Positions 24,652 to 30,616 of a stretch of DNA of 31,753 nucleotides are shown piece by piece (positions within the stretch are counted from its first letter, which is position 1; each line of letters begins with the position of its first letter). The notes below the pieces were generated by a model, which ran no database searches, had not been told where the DNA came from, and saw nothing but the letters and a program-made list of their open reading frames with translations. The position numbers and the translations under genes are program-made. This DNA comes from a virus: positions 1 to 31,753 of the IMG/VR virus record IMGVR_UViG_3300008450_000253; one strand, 5' to 3'.

Positions 24652-25356
24652 TTATTGAAATTTTATATATCCGTTTTCTAAATAAAAAATATAACCTTTT
24701 TTATATATAGAATTTAATCGATCAGCTATTTTAGTTATTTTAGGAGTTTTAACATCTATTTGTTCTCGTATATAGATATATAAAGCTTTTTTATTAAAAA
24801 TAATTAAACTATCTCGTTTTCTAAATAATTCAAGTATAGCATCAGCTATTTTAGCATCAATTTCTTTAGGAAAAAGAGTATATATATTATTAGTACAATG
24901 TTCTACAAATAAATCTGTAAAAAAAGCTATTTTATCATTATGAGATAATTTATCACTAGGTGAGTTATTTTCTTCAATAGTGTAAGAATGTGAATTATCT
25001 TCTTCAAGAGTTTCTATAGGTGAAGAGTTAACTCTTTTTTTATAATTATTTTCATTATAAAGTATAAGCCAACGTTTAACTATAGTACCAAAATAAGAAT
25101 ATGCTTTAGTCCCTTTACTTGGATCAAATAAATGTATTTTAGTTAAAAGAAATGTAATAATTTCATGCTGTAGATCTTCAATATTTTCTACTTCTGTATA
25201 GTAAAATTTGAAAGTATGAATAATATTTTGGGTTAGTTTAAAAAAAGCATAATGAATTTTTTCACTATAAATTCTACTTCTTTCTTCAGGATTAGCATTT
25301 AAATTGTAAGCTACAATAGCATTTTCAGTTTCTTGGGTAAAGTAATTTTTTGACAT
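24652..25356 (-). CDS. Late-transcription sigma factor, gp55-like
   Basis: 234 aa. Residues about 57-105 (ENIEDLQHEIITFLLTKIHL, FDPSKGTKAYSYFGTIVKRW) follow the sigma region 2 pattern: a helix with D-x-x-QE-type core, then FDPSKG and an aromatic-rich A-Y-S-Y-F segment that melts the -10 DNA. A helical C-terminal part, with PKITKIADRLNSIYKKGYI, may be region 4-like or a clamp contact. The likely partner is host RNA polymerase, with the phage sliding clamp as in T4. It is the best candidate to read the box family that starts 5 nt after its own stop. A host-like ECF sigma is less likely. Confidence 0.68.
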   Translation of the reverse strand: MSKNYFTQETENAIVAYNLNANPEERSRIYSEKIHYAFFKLTQNIIHTFKFYYTEVENIEDLQHEIITFLLTKIHLFDPSKGTKAYSYFGTIVKRWLILYNENNYKKRVNSSPIETLEEDNSHSYTIEENNSPSDKLSHNDKIAFFTDLFVEHCTNNIYTLFPKEIDAKIADAILELFRKRDSLIIFNKKALYIYIREQIDVKTPKITKIADRLNSIYKKGYIFYLENGYIKFQ

Positions 25357-25357
25357 T

Positions 25358-25627
25358 TTAGCTTACTTTAAAGTTATTTAATTGTTCTTGTAAAAATTGT
25401 AATGTTTTAAAAAAGAATCCTATTTCATCATCACTATCAAAAGTTCCTTTAGCATCAACTTCTTTTAGTTTTTTATTAGAAAATTCAATAGTATTAGATA
25501 AATTAATCATATAATTTTCATATGACTTAATTACATCTTCACATTTTTCATTCTTTTTAAGTAAATTATATGTAGTAAATAATAATACTACTATAATTAA
25601 AGATAAAATAATAATTGTTATTATCAT
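25358..25627 (-). CDS. Small membrane protein with cytoplasmic coiled coil
   Basis: 89 aa. Residues 2-20 (IITIIILSLIIVVLLFTTY) form one membrane segment, followed by LLKKNEK. By the positive-inside rule the C-terminus is cytoplasmic. Then come a coiled coil and KGTFDSDDEIGFFFKTLQFL, a stretch I recall from small proteins of T4-like cyanophages with no known role. It starts after a terminator and ends 1 nt before the sigma factor start, so the two are likely co-transcribed. Confidence 0.72.
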   Translation of the reverse strand: MIITIIILSLIIVVLLFTTYNLLKKNEKCEDVIKSYENYMINLSNTIEFSNKKLKEVDAKGTFDSDDEIGFFFKTLQFLQEQLNNFKVS

Positions 25628-25640
25628 AGTTTATAAATTA

Positions 25641-25670
25641 AAAAAGGTCGTGACTATAAAATCACAACCT
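25641..25670 (-). terminator. Rho-independent terminator after the HD-domain gene
   Basis: In gene sense AGGTTGTGA, 8-nt loop, TCACGACCT (9 bp with one G-U pair), then a run of T. Located 23 nt after the stop of the gene at 25693-26487, so it closes that unit and separates it from the sigma factor unit. Confidence 0.75.
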
Positions 25671-25692
25671 TTATTTTTAAAATTTTACTTTT

Positions 25693-26487
25693 TTATTCCT
25701 TATTAAAAAAATCATCCATTACATTTTTTAAACCATTACTTTTAATACTACTTAAAGCTTTAGTTTTGGTAGGAGTTTTTTTATTATCCGGTTTTGTATT
25801 CAATGTATAATTTTTTTCTTGGGAAGGCAAGCTATTTTTAAATTTTGGAAACCATTCACGTTCAAATTCAATACGAGCAGCCATTAAATCTGCTTGATGT
25901 ACAATATAAATTAATGAAGTACGAGGTTTAGTTTCTGGCATCCAAGTCATTAAGTATGGTTTATTAGATTCATCATATAAACCATCATGTAGTTTAATTG
26001 CCAACATCTCATTTTTAGTAAAAGTAATTCCATGAGACATTAGTAAATGTAAACCACGATCTGGAACTGACATGTATTCTAATTTATCATTGAATTTATA
26101 GTCTTCACCAAGTTTTTCTTTACGCCATTGATCTGTTTGAGGTAAATATGCTTCGTTTTCTTGATCACCCATTTTACCTAAATCGTGATTCATAGCTGAA
26201 AATACTAATTCTTCAACTGTATATGTAGAAGTGTCTGTTCCAAATTCTTCCCATACTGAATGTAATTTAAGGGAACCTTCTATAACACGATTAACATGTT
26301 CAATATAACCACCTGGAAAAGCATTATGGTATTCTTTTTTATGAGAAGCAGGCATTAATATAATACGTTCCTGGTATTTAGAATAAAATTCTTTTAATTT
26401 AGATGCTCTAGGTTCTGAGATGTATTTATCTATGTAAGATAGAAAAGTCTCCCAGTTCTGTTGAATTTGTTCAGCTGTTTGTTTCAT
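25693..26487 (-). CDS. HD-domain phosphohydrolase
   Basis: 264 aa. HD superfamily metal ligands are visible in order: H64 (GGYIEHVNRV), H101-D102 (MNHDLGKMGD), SHG at 151-153, HDG at 167-169 and D200 (HQADLMAAR). The spacing fits YfbR/YhaM-type hydrolases acting on nucleotides or on RNA ends. The N-terminal 45 residues are helical. Related HD proteins are common in T4-like phages of aquatic bacteria and may help in nucleotide supply or host RNA breakdown. The last gene of a unit with the small coiled-coil gene upstream. Confidence 0.8.
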   Translation of the reverse strand: MKQTAEQIQQNWETFLSYIDKYISEPRASKLKEFYSKYQERIILMPASHKKEYHNAFPGGYIEHVNRVIEGSLKLHSVWEEFGTDTSTYTVEELVFSAMNHDLGKMGDQENEAYLPQTDQWRKEKLGEDYKFNDKLEYMSVPDRGLHLLMSHGITFTKNEMLAIKLHDGLYDESNKPYLMTWMPETKPRTSLIYIVHQADLMAARIEFEREWFPKFKNSLPSQEKNYTLNTKPDNKKTPTKTKALSSIKSNGLKNVMDDFFNKE

Positions 26488-26508
26488 AACTTTTATTTAT
26501 TTGATTTT

Positions 26509-26703
26509 TTAGATTTGATTCATTTCACTTCCAGTGATAGGTTCAGATTCAACATATGTTCTAAGTTGACTAATCTGTTCCATAAGTTTATCAAAAGTCT
26601 CATTATATAGCTCTCGATCACCTTTATTTAATGCAAAATTAAGTTTATTAACATTGGTCTCTAAACTATCTATTTTCTTCATTATTGCCTCTCTGTTTCT
26701 CAT
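26509..26703 (-). CDS. Small coiled-coil protein
   Basis: 64 aa, nearly one continuous helix (KKIDSLETNVNKLNFALNKG, then LYNETFDKLMEQISQLRTYV). No motif known to me. It has its own well-formed promoter at 26749-26779 and a leader of about 45 nt, and is followed after 21 nt by the HD-domain gene. Confidence 0.65.
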   Translation of the reverse strand: MRNREAIMKKIDSLETNVNKLNFALNKGDRELYNETFDKLMEQISQLRTYVESEPITGSEMNQI

Positions 26704-26748
26704 ACATTTTATTTTTTATTTTAATAATTTTTCTTAAAACCCGTATTT

Positions 26749-26779
26749 CAAATATAACTTAATAAATTATGTAAGCCAA
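26749..26779 (-). promoter_or_regulatory. Bacteroidetes-type promoter before the coiled-coil gene
   Basis: Gene sense: TTGGCTTACA ... AAGT, then TATATTTG, 20 nt between TTG and TATATTTG. It matches exactly the host-type consensus TTG / TAnnTTTG, and shares GGCTTACA with the right-arm cassettes. Confidence 0.7.
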
Positions 26780-26781
26780 AC

Positions 26782-27213
26782 TTAGGTGGTTAATTCTTTA
26801 AGCTTATTTTCTATATTTTTTAAATGAGCACATTTTTCATATTCCTCCAGTGGTTCATAAAATTTAATAGTCATAATTAAATTATCAATGAAATCTTCTG
26901 ATTTTTTATTTTTTAAACAATCAACATGAAATGGATTGTCTATTTTTATATATTTAATATAATTCCAAGCTTTATCAAACATTAACTGCTCACCCACTTT
27001 TTCAACCTCTTCTAAATCCAACTCAGGATCTATTTCTTTAAACATTTTAGCAGTATATCTAGTAAAAAATTTATGATTACTAATGACTTTATTAAATCCA
27101 CTTATCCAGTAAAGAGGATGTTCAGAAAAATCCATTAATAAAGATGATTCATCATTTTGTGGATCATCATTATAATCGTTGTTAAATAAGTTAAATAAAC
27201 TATTAATATTCAT
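26782..27213 (-). CDS. Conserved phage protein with UVR-like C-terminal helix
   Basis: 143 aa. Begins with Asn/Asp-rich low complexity (residues 1-22), then a helical region with EHPLYWISGF and FTRYTAKMFKEIDPELDLEE. The C-terminus FYEPLEEYEKCAHLKNIENK has the pattern of a UVR motif, a helical hairpin known from UvrB/UvrC and Clp-associated proteins. The function is unknown, possibly an adaptor. Not preceded by a clear promoter of either family. Confidence 0.68.
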   Translation of the reverse strand: MNINSLFNLFNNDYNDDPQNDESSLLMDFSEHPLYWISGFNKVISNHKFFTRYTAKMFKEIDPELDLEEVEKVGEQLMFDKAWNYIKYIKIDNPFHVDCLKNKKSEDFIDNLIMTIKFYEPLEEYEKCAHLKNIENKLKELTT

Positions 27214-27275
27214 TGTTAAAAGTATTAAAAAATGTTTATAAAAAACTACCTAATCAATTTTTAATATTTTGTTTA

Positions 27276-27329
27276 AAATAAAAATTGCTCCATATAAACA
27301 GTTTAAAAAACTATAAATATGAAGCAATT
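27276..27329 (-). terminator. Long hairpin terminator after the lipoprotein gene
   Basis: In gene sense AATTGCTTCATAT ... ATATGGAGCAATT, about 22 positions per arm with two mismatches and some G-U pairs, then TTTTATTTT. It begins 21 nt after the stop codon at 27351. The near symmetry could also stop transcripts from the other side. Confidence 0.65.
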
Positions 27330-27350
27330 CTTTAATCTACTTACTAGTAA

Positions 27351-27524
27351 TTACTTTTTAACTGTTGTAGTATCTACTTTTAAAGTATCAACTACCTTTA
27401 CAGTGTCCGCACAGCATGCTGCTGAGTCGGTTTTAAGGGTGTCAACCGCGGTTGCTTCACCAGTTGATGAACCACATGATGTTAATACTGCTACTGTAGT
27501 AAGTAAAATGATAAACTGTTTCAT
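27351..27524 (-). CDS. Small lipoprotein
   Basis: 57 aa. Signal peptide MKQFIILLTTVAVLTSC with lipobox L-T-S-C17. The mature part is CGSSTGEATAV, then VDTLKTDSAACCADTVKVVD and TLKVDTTTVKK, which holds a CC pair and two VDTLK repeats. No acidic or Lys export signal follows the Cys, so a periplasm-facing outer membrane lipoprotein is more likely than a surface one. Own terminator and own box upstream, so it is an independent gene. A superinfection exclusion factor or o-spanin-like lysis protein is possible, and neither is shown. Short plus-strand frames across this region are shadows. Confidence 0.8.
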   Translation of the reverse strand: MKQFIILLTTVAVLTSCGSSTGEATAVDTLKTDSAACCADTVKVVDTLKVDTTTVKK

Positions 27525-27555
27525 AATTGTTTTTAAATAATTTATATGTTAATAT

Positions 27556-27567
27556 ATTATAAATATC
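27556..27567 (-). promoter_or_regulatory. GATATTTATAAT box (copy 7)
   Basis: Gene-sense GATATTTATAAT, 31 nt before the ATG of the lipoprotein gene, with room for a normal A/T leader. This is the copy whose spacing best suits a promoter. Confidence 0.55.
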
Positions 27568-27605
27568 TGTAAATGGCAAGCTAAATGAAAAGAGGAACAA
27601 AGAAC

Positions 27606-27636
27606 TTGGCTCCTAAAATTTATGTATTTATATTTA
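27606..27636 (+). promoter_or_regulatory. Early-type promoter of the plus-strand gene
   Basis: TTGGCTCC ... TATTTATATTTA with 20 nt between TTG and TATATTTA. Same architecture as the minus-strand family, facing the gene at 27665. It lies next to the opposite-facing box of the lipoprotein gene, so this is a divergent promoter region. Confidence 0.6.
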
Positions 27637-27664
27637 AACATATTAATAATTAAAAATAAAGGTT

Positions 27665-28141
27665 ATGAAAGCAAGTATGATTAAAACCCAGATTGAAAAT
27701 AGTAAAGACCCATTTATGATTTTTCAATTAGAACTTCTAAATTCTCTAGAAGAAATAGAACAAATCACTGATAATGTAGAAAATATTTTAACTTTGGGTG
27801 AAATCATGTCTATTGAAAATAATGTAATATCTGCTGACGTATCTAAAACAAAAGATTATATTATTATTAACCAATCATTTATTGAGCAATTTGAACAATT
27901 AATGATTAAATGTGGATTTGAAATGCAAATGACTGATTTAACAACTCAAATTTGGGATTCAAATGATATTGAGGAATTTGTTAAATTATTTGAAGGTAAA
28001 AATGAAAAAGTAGATGAAATTCTAAAAGTAGTAGCAGAATCTCAATTTACAGTAAATGATGTATTAGATAAAATTAGTGAGAAAGGAATTGATTCACTAA
28101 ATGAACTAAACAAATATATTTTAGAAAAAGAAAGCCGCTAA
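27665..28141 (+). CDS. Hypothetical acidic helical protein, the only plus-strand gene
   Basis: 158 aa, acidic (rich in Glu, Asp), nearly all helical (FQLELLNSLEEIEQITDNVE, then FIEQFEQLMIKCGFEMQMTD). No motif or family recognised. It stands alone on the opposite strand with its own promoter and a strong terminator overlapping its stop codon. Upstream of the ATG is AAATAAAGGTT, giving a weak AAAGG-like ribosome site. Independent control suggests an accessory gene or an early regulator. That is inference. Confidence 0.78.
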   Translation: MKASMIKTQIENSKDPFMIFQLELLNSLEEIEQITDNVENILTLGEIMSIENNVISADVSKTKDYIIINQSFIEQFEQLMIKCGFEMQMTDLTTQIWDSNDIEEFVKLFEGKNEKVDEILKVVAESQFTVNDVLDKISEKGIDSLNELNKYILEKESR

Positions 28142-28157
28142 AAAGCGGCTCTTTTTT
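28133..28157 (+). terminator. Rho-independent terminator between convergent genes
   Basis: AGCCGC, TAAAAA loop, GCGGCT, then CTTTTTT. The left arm includes the last codons of the gene at 27665-28141 and its TAA lies in the loop. Upstream A-runs give a weaker T-run on the other strand, so it may also serve the gene at 28171-28599. Confidence 0.88.
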
Positions 28158-28170
28158 ATTTATACAATTT

Positions 28171-28599
28171 TTACTCCCAATTAGTAACTTTTGTTTTACC
28201 AAATATACTTGGTTTAGTAGCATCATCATAAGTTACTTTTTTAACTAATTGTCCACTAGCACTTTTTTTACTTTCACCTTCAAATTTTCCTTGATAATTA
28301 TCTCGTTTACCAGCATCTTTTAATGCGGTTTTTAATTCATCATCTGACGGATCTTTACCAAATAATTTTTTATATTCTTCTTTAAATTGTTTAGTTAAAC
28401 GCTCTATATCAGTAGCATATTTTTTATCTTTATCACCGAATAAACCAAAAACTTCTTCAAGTTCAGTTTCTTCAATTTCATTTTCAGCTATAATACGTTT
28501 AATTTCGTTAATAGCTCTTGTTTTTTTATCAGCTGTTTCCTCAGCTAGCACTTCATGAATGCATTCGTTTATAAGTGCTTTTAAATCAGATTTTTTCAT
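28171..28599 (-). CDS. Small protein with capsid-targeting-like leader
   Basis: 142 aa. Residues 1-20 (MKKSDLKALINECIHEVLAE) are the clearest example of the Lys/Glu amphipathic leader with L-A-E, I-N-E and I-H-E sites. Then an acidic helical region (ETELEEVFGLFGDKDKKYAT), a segment LTKQFKEEYKKLFGKDPSDD and a basic Gly/Ser-rich end. No enzyme motif. Upstream TATATTTATG resembles a -7 element, but its -33 partner is unclear because the region overlaps the tmRNA terminator. Candidate internal virion protein. Confidence 0.72.
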   Translation of the reverse strand: MKKSDLKALINECIHEVLAEETADKKTRAINEIKRIIAENEIEETELEEVFGLFGDKDKKYATDIERLTKQFKEEYKKLFGKDPSDDELKTALKDAGKRDNYQGKFEGESKKSASGQLVKKVTYDDATKPSIFGKTKVTNWE

Positions 28600-28649
28600 T
28601 TTAATTAATTAATTTGATCATAAATATATAAAGTTCCCAAAAAATCACT

Positions 28650-28682
28650 AAAAAGTAGCCTTGCTTTACCCAGCTTGGCTAC
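28650..28682 (-). terminator. Terminator after tmRNA
   Basis: In gene sense GTAGCC, 16-nt interior with a further GC/GC pair, GGCTAC, then TTTTT. It lies 61 nt beyond the tmRNA 3' end. The stretch between (28683-28743) contains no gene that I can see, only short repeats such as ACCCGA twice. Confidence 0.75.
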
Positions 28683-28743
28683 AGAAAAGATCTGATCGGG
28701 TGCGCTTCATTCGGGTAAAAGAGAGGCGTCTCAGATACAGATG

Positions 28744-29151
28744 TGGAGTCGGAGGGATTCGAACCCTCGTCCAAATGATGGCTCATTGAAATTCATTCAC
28801 AAGCTTAGTTTATTTTTTTAAATAAACAAACAGTTGGTTGGTTCTTCAGCCATCGTCAACCTAACAACCAATGGTTTTTTAACTGTGTTTTATGAGCTAG
28901 TTAACGCACTCTTTTTAGTAAACCTTCTGTTCCTAGGTGAAGTTACAATAACCCGTTTGGTTAAGCTGCTAATAGCAACTCAGCCTCTTCTGCTACCGCT
29001 AAGCGAGTAAGAGAAGTTGGGATACTCATCATATCCTCAGAGTTATAAACGTTGTCGTTTAAATTGTACATAGGTGATTATCGTGTTTCCAATGCTAACA
29101 CGGCTTGCATTTCAAAGAACTCTTACCACTTGTCAAAACCATGTCGACCCC
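28744..29151 (-). ncRNA. ssrA: tmRNA (transfer-messenger RNA)
   Basis: About 408 nt. The ends GGGGTCG and CGACTCC pair as a 7-bp acceptor, followed by discriminator A. The T-arm GAGGGTTCGAATCCCTC is perfect (28752-28768). CCA is not encoded. The 5' part GTCGACATGGTTTTGACAAG is D-like. CGTGTT ... AACACG fits pseudoknot 1. The reading frame ends LLLAA-TAA (stop 28963-28961) inside a 12-bp helix GGCTGAGTTGCT/AGCAGCTTAACC, the normal position in helix 5. The tag could be AEEAELLLAA (resume GCA at 28993) or start further 5' in the same frame. It rescues stalled ribosomes and tags proteins for proteolysis. Confidence 0.92.
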
Positions 29152-29175
29152 TTTAATACATATATACATATATCG

Positions 29176-29247
29176 TACTCCTGACGGGAATCGAACCCGT
29201 GTTTCGTCCGTGAAAGGGACGCGTCCTAACCCCTAGACGACGGGAGC
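29176..29247 (-). tRNA. tRNA-Glu (UUC)
   Basis: 72 nt. Acceptor GCTCCCG/CAGGAGT with G-U at the first pair and a C-A mismatch at pair 6. D-arm with CTAGGGGTTAG. Anticodon stem CGTCC/GGACG around loop CTTTCAC (anticodon TTC). T-arm ACGGGTTCGATTCCCGT. No encoded CCA. Lies 24 nt before the tmRNA, so the two are probably one transcript. Confidence 0.93.
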
Positions 29248-29274
29248 ATATATTGTTCTACTATACGTATATAC

Positions 29275-29439
29275 CTATATATTTGTATCTTTTGATAGTT
29301 TATTTATAGTATATAAACCCAACAATACATAAACTAACTTAACTCCCCAATGCCAAGTTAGTAAATATGGATTGCTGGTAATAAATGTTATAAGTAGATA
29401 AAATACTACCATTGATAATAAAAATACAAATACTTTCAT
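29275..29439 (-). CDS. Small membrane protein, two segments
   Basis: 54 aa: segment 1 VFVFLLSMVVFYLLITFIT (residues 3-21), a short loop NPYLLTWHWG, segment 2 VKLVYVLLGLYTI (33-45), then a basic-polar tail KLSKDTNI. Too short for most gene finders, but the frame is complete with ATG and TAG and has a candidate promoter. It stands 27 nt upstream of tRNA-Glu. Function unknown. A membrane-modifying early protein is a reasonable guess. Confidence 0.68.
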   Translation of the reverse strand: MKVFVFLLSMVVFYLLITFITSNPYLLTWHWGVKLVYVLLGLYTINKLSKDTNI

Positions 29440-29444
29440 GATAC

Positions 29445-29474
29445 TGAATATAATAAAAAATTTAGATTAAACAA
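29445..29474 (-). promoter_or_regulatory. Possible promoter of the 54-aa membrane protein
   Basis: Gene sense TTG, 19 nt, TATATTCA, ending 5 nt before the ATG. It fits the TTG/TAnnTTnG pattern but lacks the GGCTTACA part of the family, so it is weaker. Confidence 0.35.
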
Positions 29475-29479
29475 AGTTT

Positions 29480-29791
29480 AGGTTAAACACTTAATATATA
29501 CATATATATTTTGTCGACATACAAATTTTTTTAGTTCTCTTACGAGTTGAAACTTGCGATTTTTGGCCAAAACGGCTATAGTGAAAATTAGGTTTAAGTT
29601 GTGGGTGTGGTGTGGTAGATGTGATGTTAGGTTCAATATATATTGATATAAGTATATACGCATCGGCTTGCTATAGTTATACTATATCTAAAAATTACTC
29701 GACCTCCCACCCCCACCCACCGCACCCGTATATGGATACTAACGCGCGTGGTCCTATAGTATAATCATACCATATGGTATATATACCCCAC
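29480..29791. other. Non-coding island with palindromes and G-quadruplex motif
   Basis: About 310 bases without a credible gene. It holds a 12-bp palindrome TTTTGGCCAAAA (29561-29572), a G/T-rich plus-strand run (29591-29625), a C-rich plus-strand run with CCC, CCCCC, CCC, CCC (29706-29727), ACGCGCGT (29742-29749) and a 14-bp palindrome ATACCATATGGTAT (29767-29780). On the minus strand the C-run is a four-tract G-quadruplex pattern with loops of 6, 1 and 1. Candidate replication origin or regulatory RNA/DNA site. A 61-codon frame here (29478-29663) is judged spurious. Confidence 0.6.
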
Positions 29792-29817
29792 CTAGCGTAC
29801 CACCATCAGTACGCTAG
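29792..29817. repeat. Inverted repeat CTAGCGTAC / GTACGCTAG
   Basis: Perfect 9-bp arms with an 8-nt loop (CACCATCA), covering the 3' end of the 32-aa gene. No T-run follows on either side, so it is not a typical terminator. It could be a protein site or an RNA-stabilising hairpin. Confidence 0.7.
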
Positions 29818-29890
29818 CTATTACACCTAACACCACAATTCCTATTGTCAATAATTTATTTATGGTTAAACACAGTTTTTCAATATTCAT
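29792..29890 (-). CDS. Micro membrane protein, 32 aa
   Basis: Reads MNIEKLCLTINKLLTIGIVV, then LGVIASVLMVVR, stop TAG. One hydrophobic segment (residues 14-31). Start context ACAATAACATATG is the same as in its neighbours, and the gene begins 3 nt after the stop of the 28-aa gene. Together with that gene it appears to form a two-gene unit. The function is unknown. Confidence 0.6.
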   Translation of the reverse strand: MNIEKLCLTINKLLTIGIVVLGVIASVLMVVR

Positions 29891-29893
29891 ATG

Positions 29894-29980
29894 TTATTGT
29901 TCTTTAAATATTACTTGATACATAAATCCACCTATCACCATTGATGCTACTACGAGCGCTGTTATTTCTATTATATTCAT
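29894..29980 (-). CDS. Micro membrane protein, 28 aa
   Basis: Reads MNIIEITALVVASMVIGGFM, then YQVIFKEQ. One membrane segment with a GxxxG-like V-I-G-G core and short charged tail. ATG after the leader AACAACACATATG, shared with right-arm genes. No separate promoter is visible in the 25 nt after the gene at 30006-30227, so it is probably co-transcribed with it. Confidence 0.6.
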   Translation of the reverse strand: MNIIEITALVVASMVIGGFMYQVIFKEQ

Positions 29981-30005
29981 ATGTGTTGTTTTTTATTTGT
30001 TATTA

Positions 30006-30227
30006 TTATTTTACTACAAACCAATATCTATTTAAAGGAAAATATACGTAACCATTTATAGCAGTATAATTACCTACATCACCTATTGGTTTTAATATTA
30101 TCTGATCATCTTCTTCATCTACAGCCATCACTTCAAATAATGTTGGTGCGATAAATTGGTTAGGCTCTAAATCAAATACTAATTGACCTGCTGATAATTT
30201 TGTTGGTTTTACTTTTTTAATTTTCAT
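30006..30227 (-). CDS. Small early-type phage protein
   Basis: 73 aa, beta-strand pattern (AGQLVFDLEPNQFIAPTLFE, then DQIILKPIGDVGNYTAINGY) with basic N-terminus MKIKKVKPTK. It may be an SH3-like or Tudor-like small barrel, from the strand spacing only. Expressed from the promoter at 30252-30283. Function unknown. Confidence 0.72.
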   Translation of the reverse strand: MKIKKVKPTKLSAGQLVFDLEPNQFIAPTLFEVMAVDEEDDQIILKPIGDVGNYTAINGYVYFPLNRYWFVVK

Positions 30228-30251
30228 ATGTGTTATTTTTTTATTTATGAT

Positions 30252-30283
30252 ATAATATAAGTTAACAGTTTATGTTAGCCTAA
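30252..30283 (-). promoter_or_regulatory. Early-type promoter-leader cassette (gene 30006-30227)
   Basis: Gene sense TTAGGCTAACAT ... TTAACT TATATTAT, 21 nt between TTA and TATATTAT. Then an A/T-only leader ATAAATAAAAAAATAACAC before the ATG. Confidence 0.65.
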
Positions 30284-30285
30284 CA

Positions 30286-30507
30286 TTACTTTTTTAACTC
30301 ATAATAACCAGTGCTTTTATTCAATTGTGTTTTATACGTTTCTTTTTTACCGCGTTTTATATCCCAATAGAATGTTCGTAAACGATTAGCGGTCCAAAAT
30401 TTTTCAATTGACTTGTTAGTACTTGTATTGTTAAACCCATTTGGGTTGTGACCAAATTCATCTCTTAATGCATTAATGATCTCTGTACGTGTGTTAAATG
30501 TTTTCAT
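30286..30507 (-). CDS. Small basic early-type phage protein
   Basis: 73 aa, basic. Contains TRTEIINALRDEFGHNPNGF and FWTANRLRTFYWDIKRGKKE, a helical, Arg/Lys/Trp-rich part that might bind nucleic acid. No recognised family. Ends 3 nt beyond the next cassette, leaving no room for a separate terminator. Confidence 0.7.
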   Translation of the reverse strand: MKTFNTRTEIINALRDEFGHNPNGFNNTSTNKSIEKFWTANRLRTFYWDIKRGKKETYKTQLNKSTGYYELKK

Positions 30508-30528
30508 ATTTGTTATTTTTATTATGTT

Positions 30529-30560
30529 ATAATATAAGTTAATATGTCATGTTAGCCTAA
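30529..30560 (-). promoter_or_regulatory. Early-type promoter-leader cassette (gene 30286-30507)
   Basis: Gene sense TTAGGCTAACATGAC ... TTAACT TATATTAT, 21 nt spacer, then leader ending AAAAATAACAAATATG. The first 12 bases and the last 14 are identical to the cassette at 30252-30283. Confidence 0.65.
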
Positions 30561-30616
30561 TAGTGTGTTTAAAAATATCAAACAACATTTTATAAAACCG
30601 GTCTATGGTTTTTCAG

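Noticed and set aside
25358-27524. Spanin pair made of the 89-aa membrane protein and the lipoprotein
   Set aside because: The 89-aa protein has positive charges after its membrane segment, so its coiled coil is cytoplasmic, opposite to an i-spanin. The two genes are also in separate units.
27319-27540. 73-codon plus-strand frame
   Set aside because: It lies antisense to the lipoprotein gene, which has a textbook signal peptide, a box and a terminator on the minus strand.
29478-29663. 61-codon minus-strand frame in the non-coding island
   Set aside because: Composition follows the repeats and palindromes of the island, there is no promoter or leader like those of the neighbours, and the protein has no pattern of a folded or membrane protein.
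30575-30610. AAAACC / GGTTTT hairpin after tRNA-Leu as a terminator
   Set aside because: Weak stem, T-residues are part of the stem itself and no further T-run follows.
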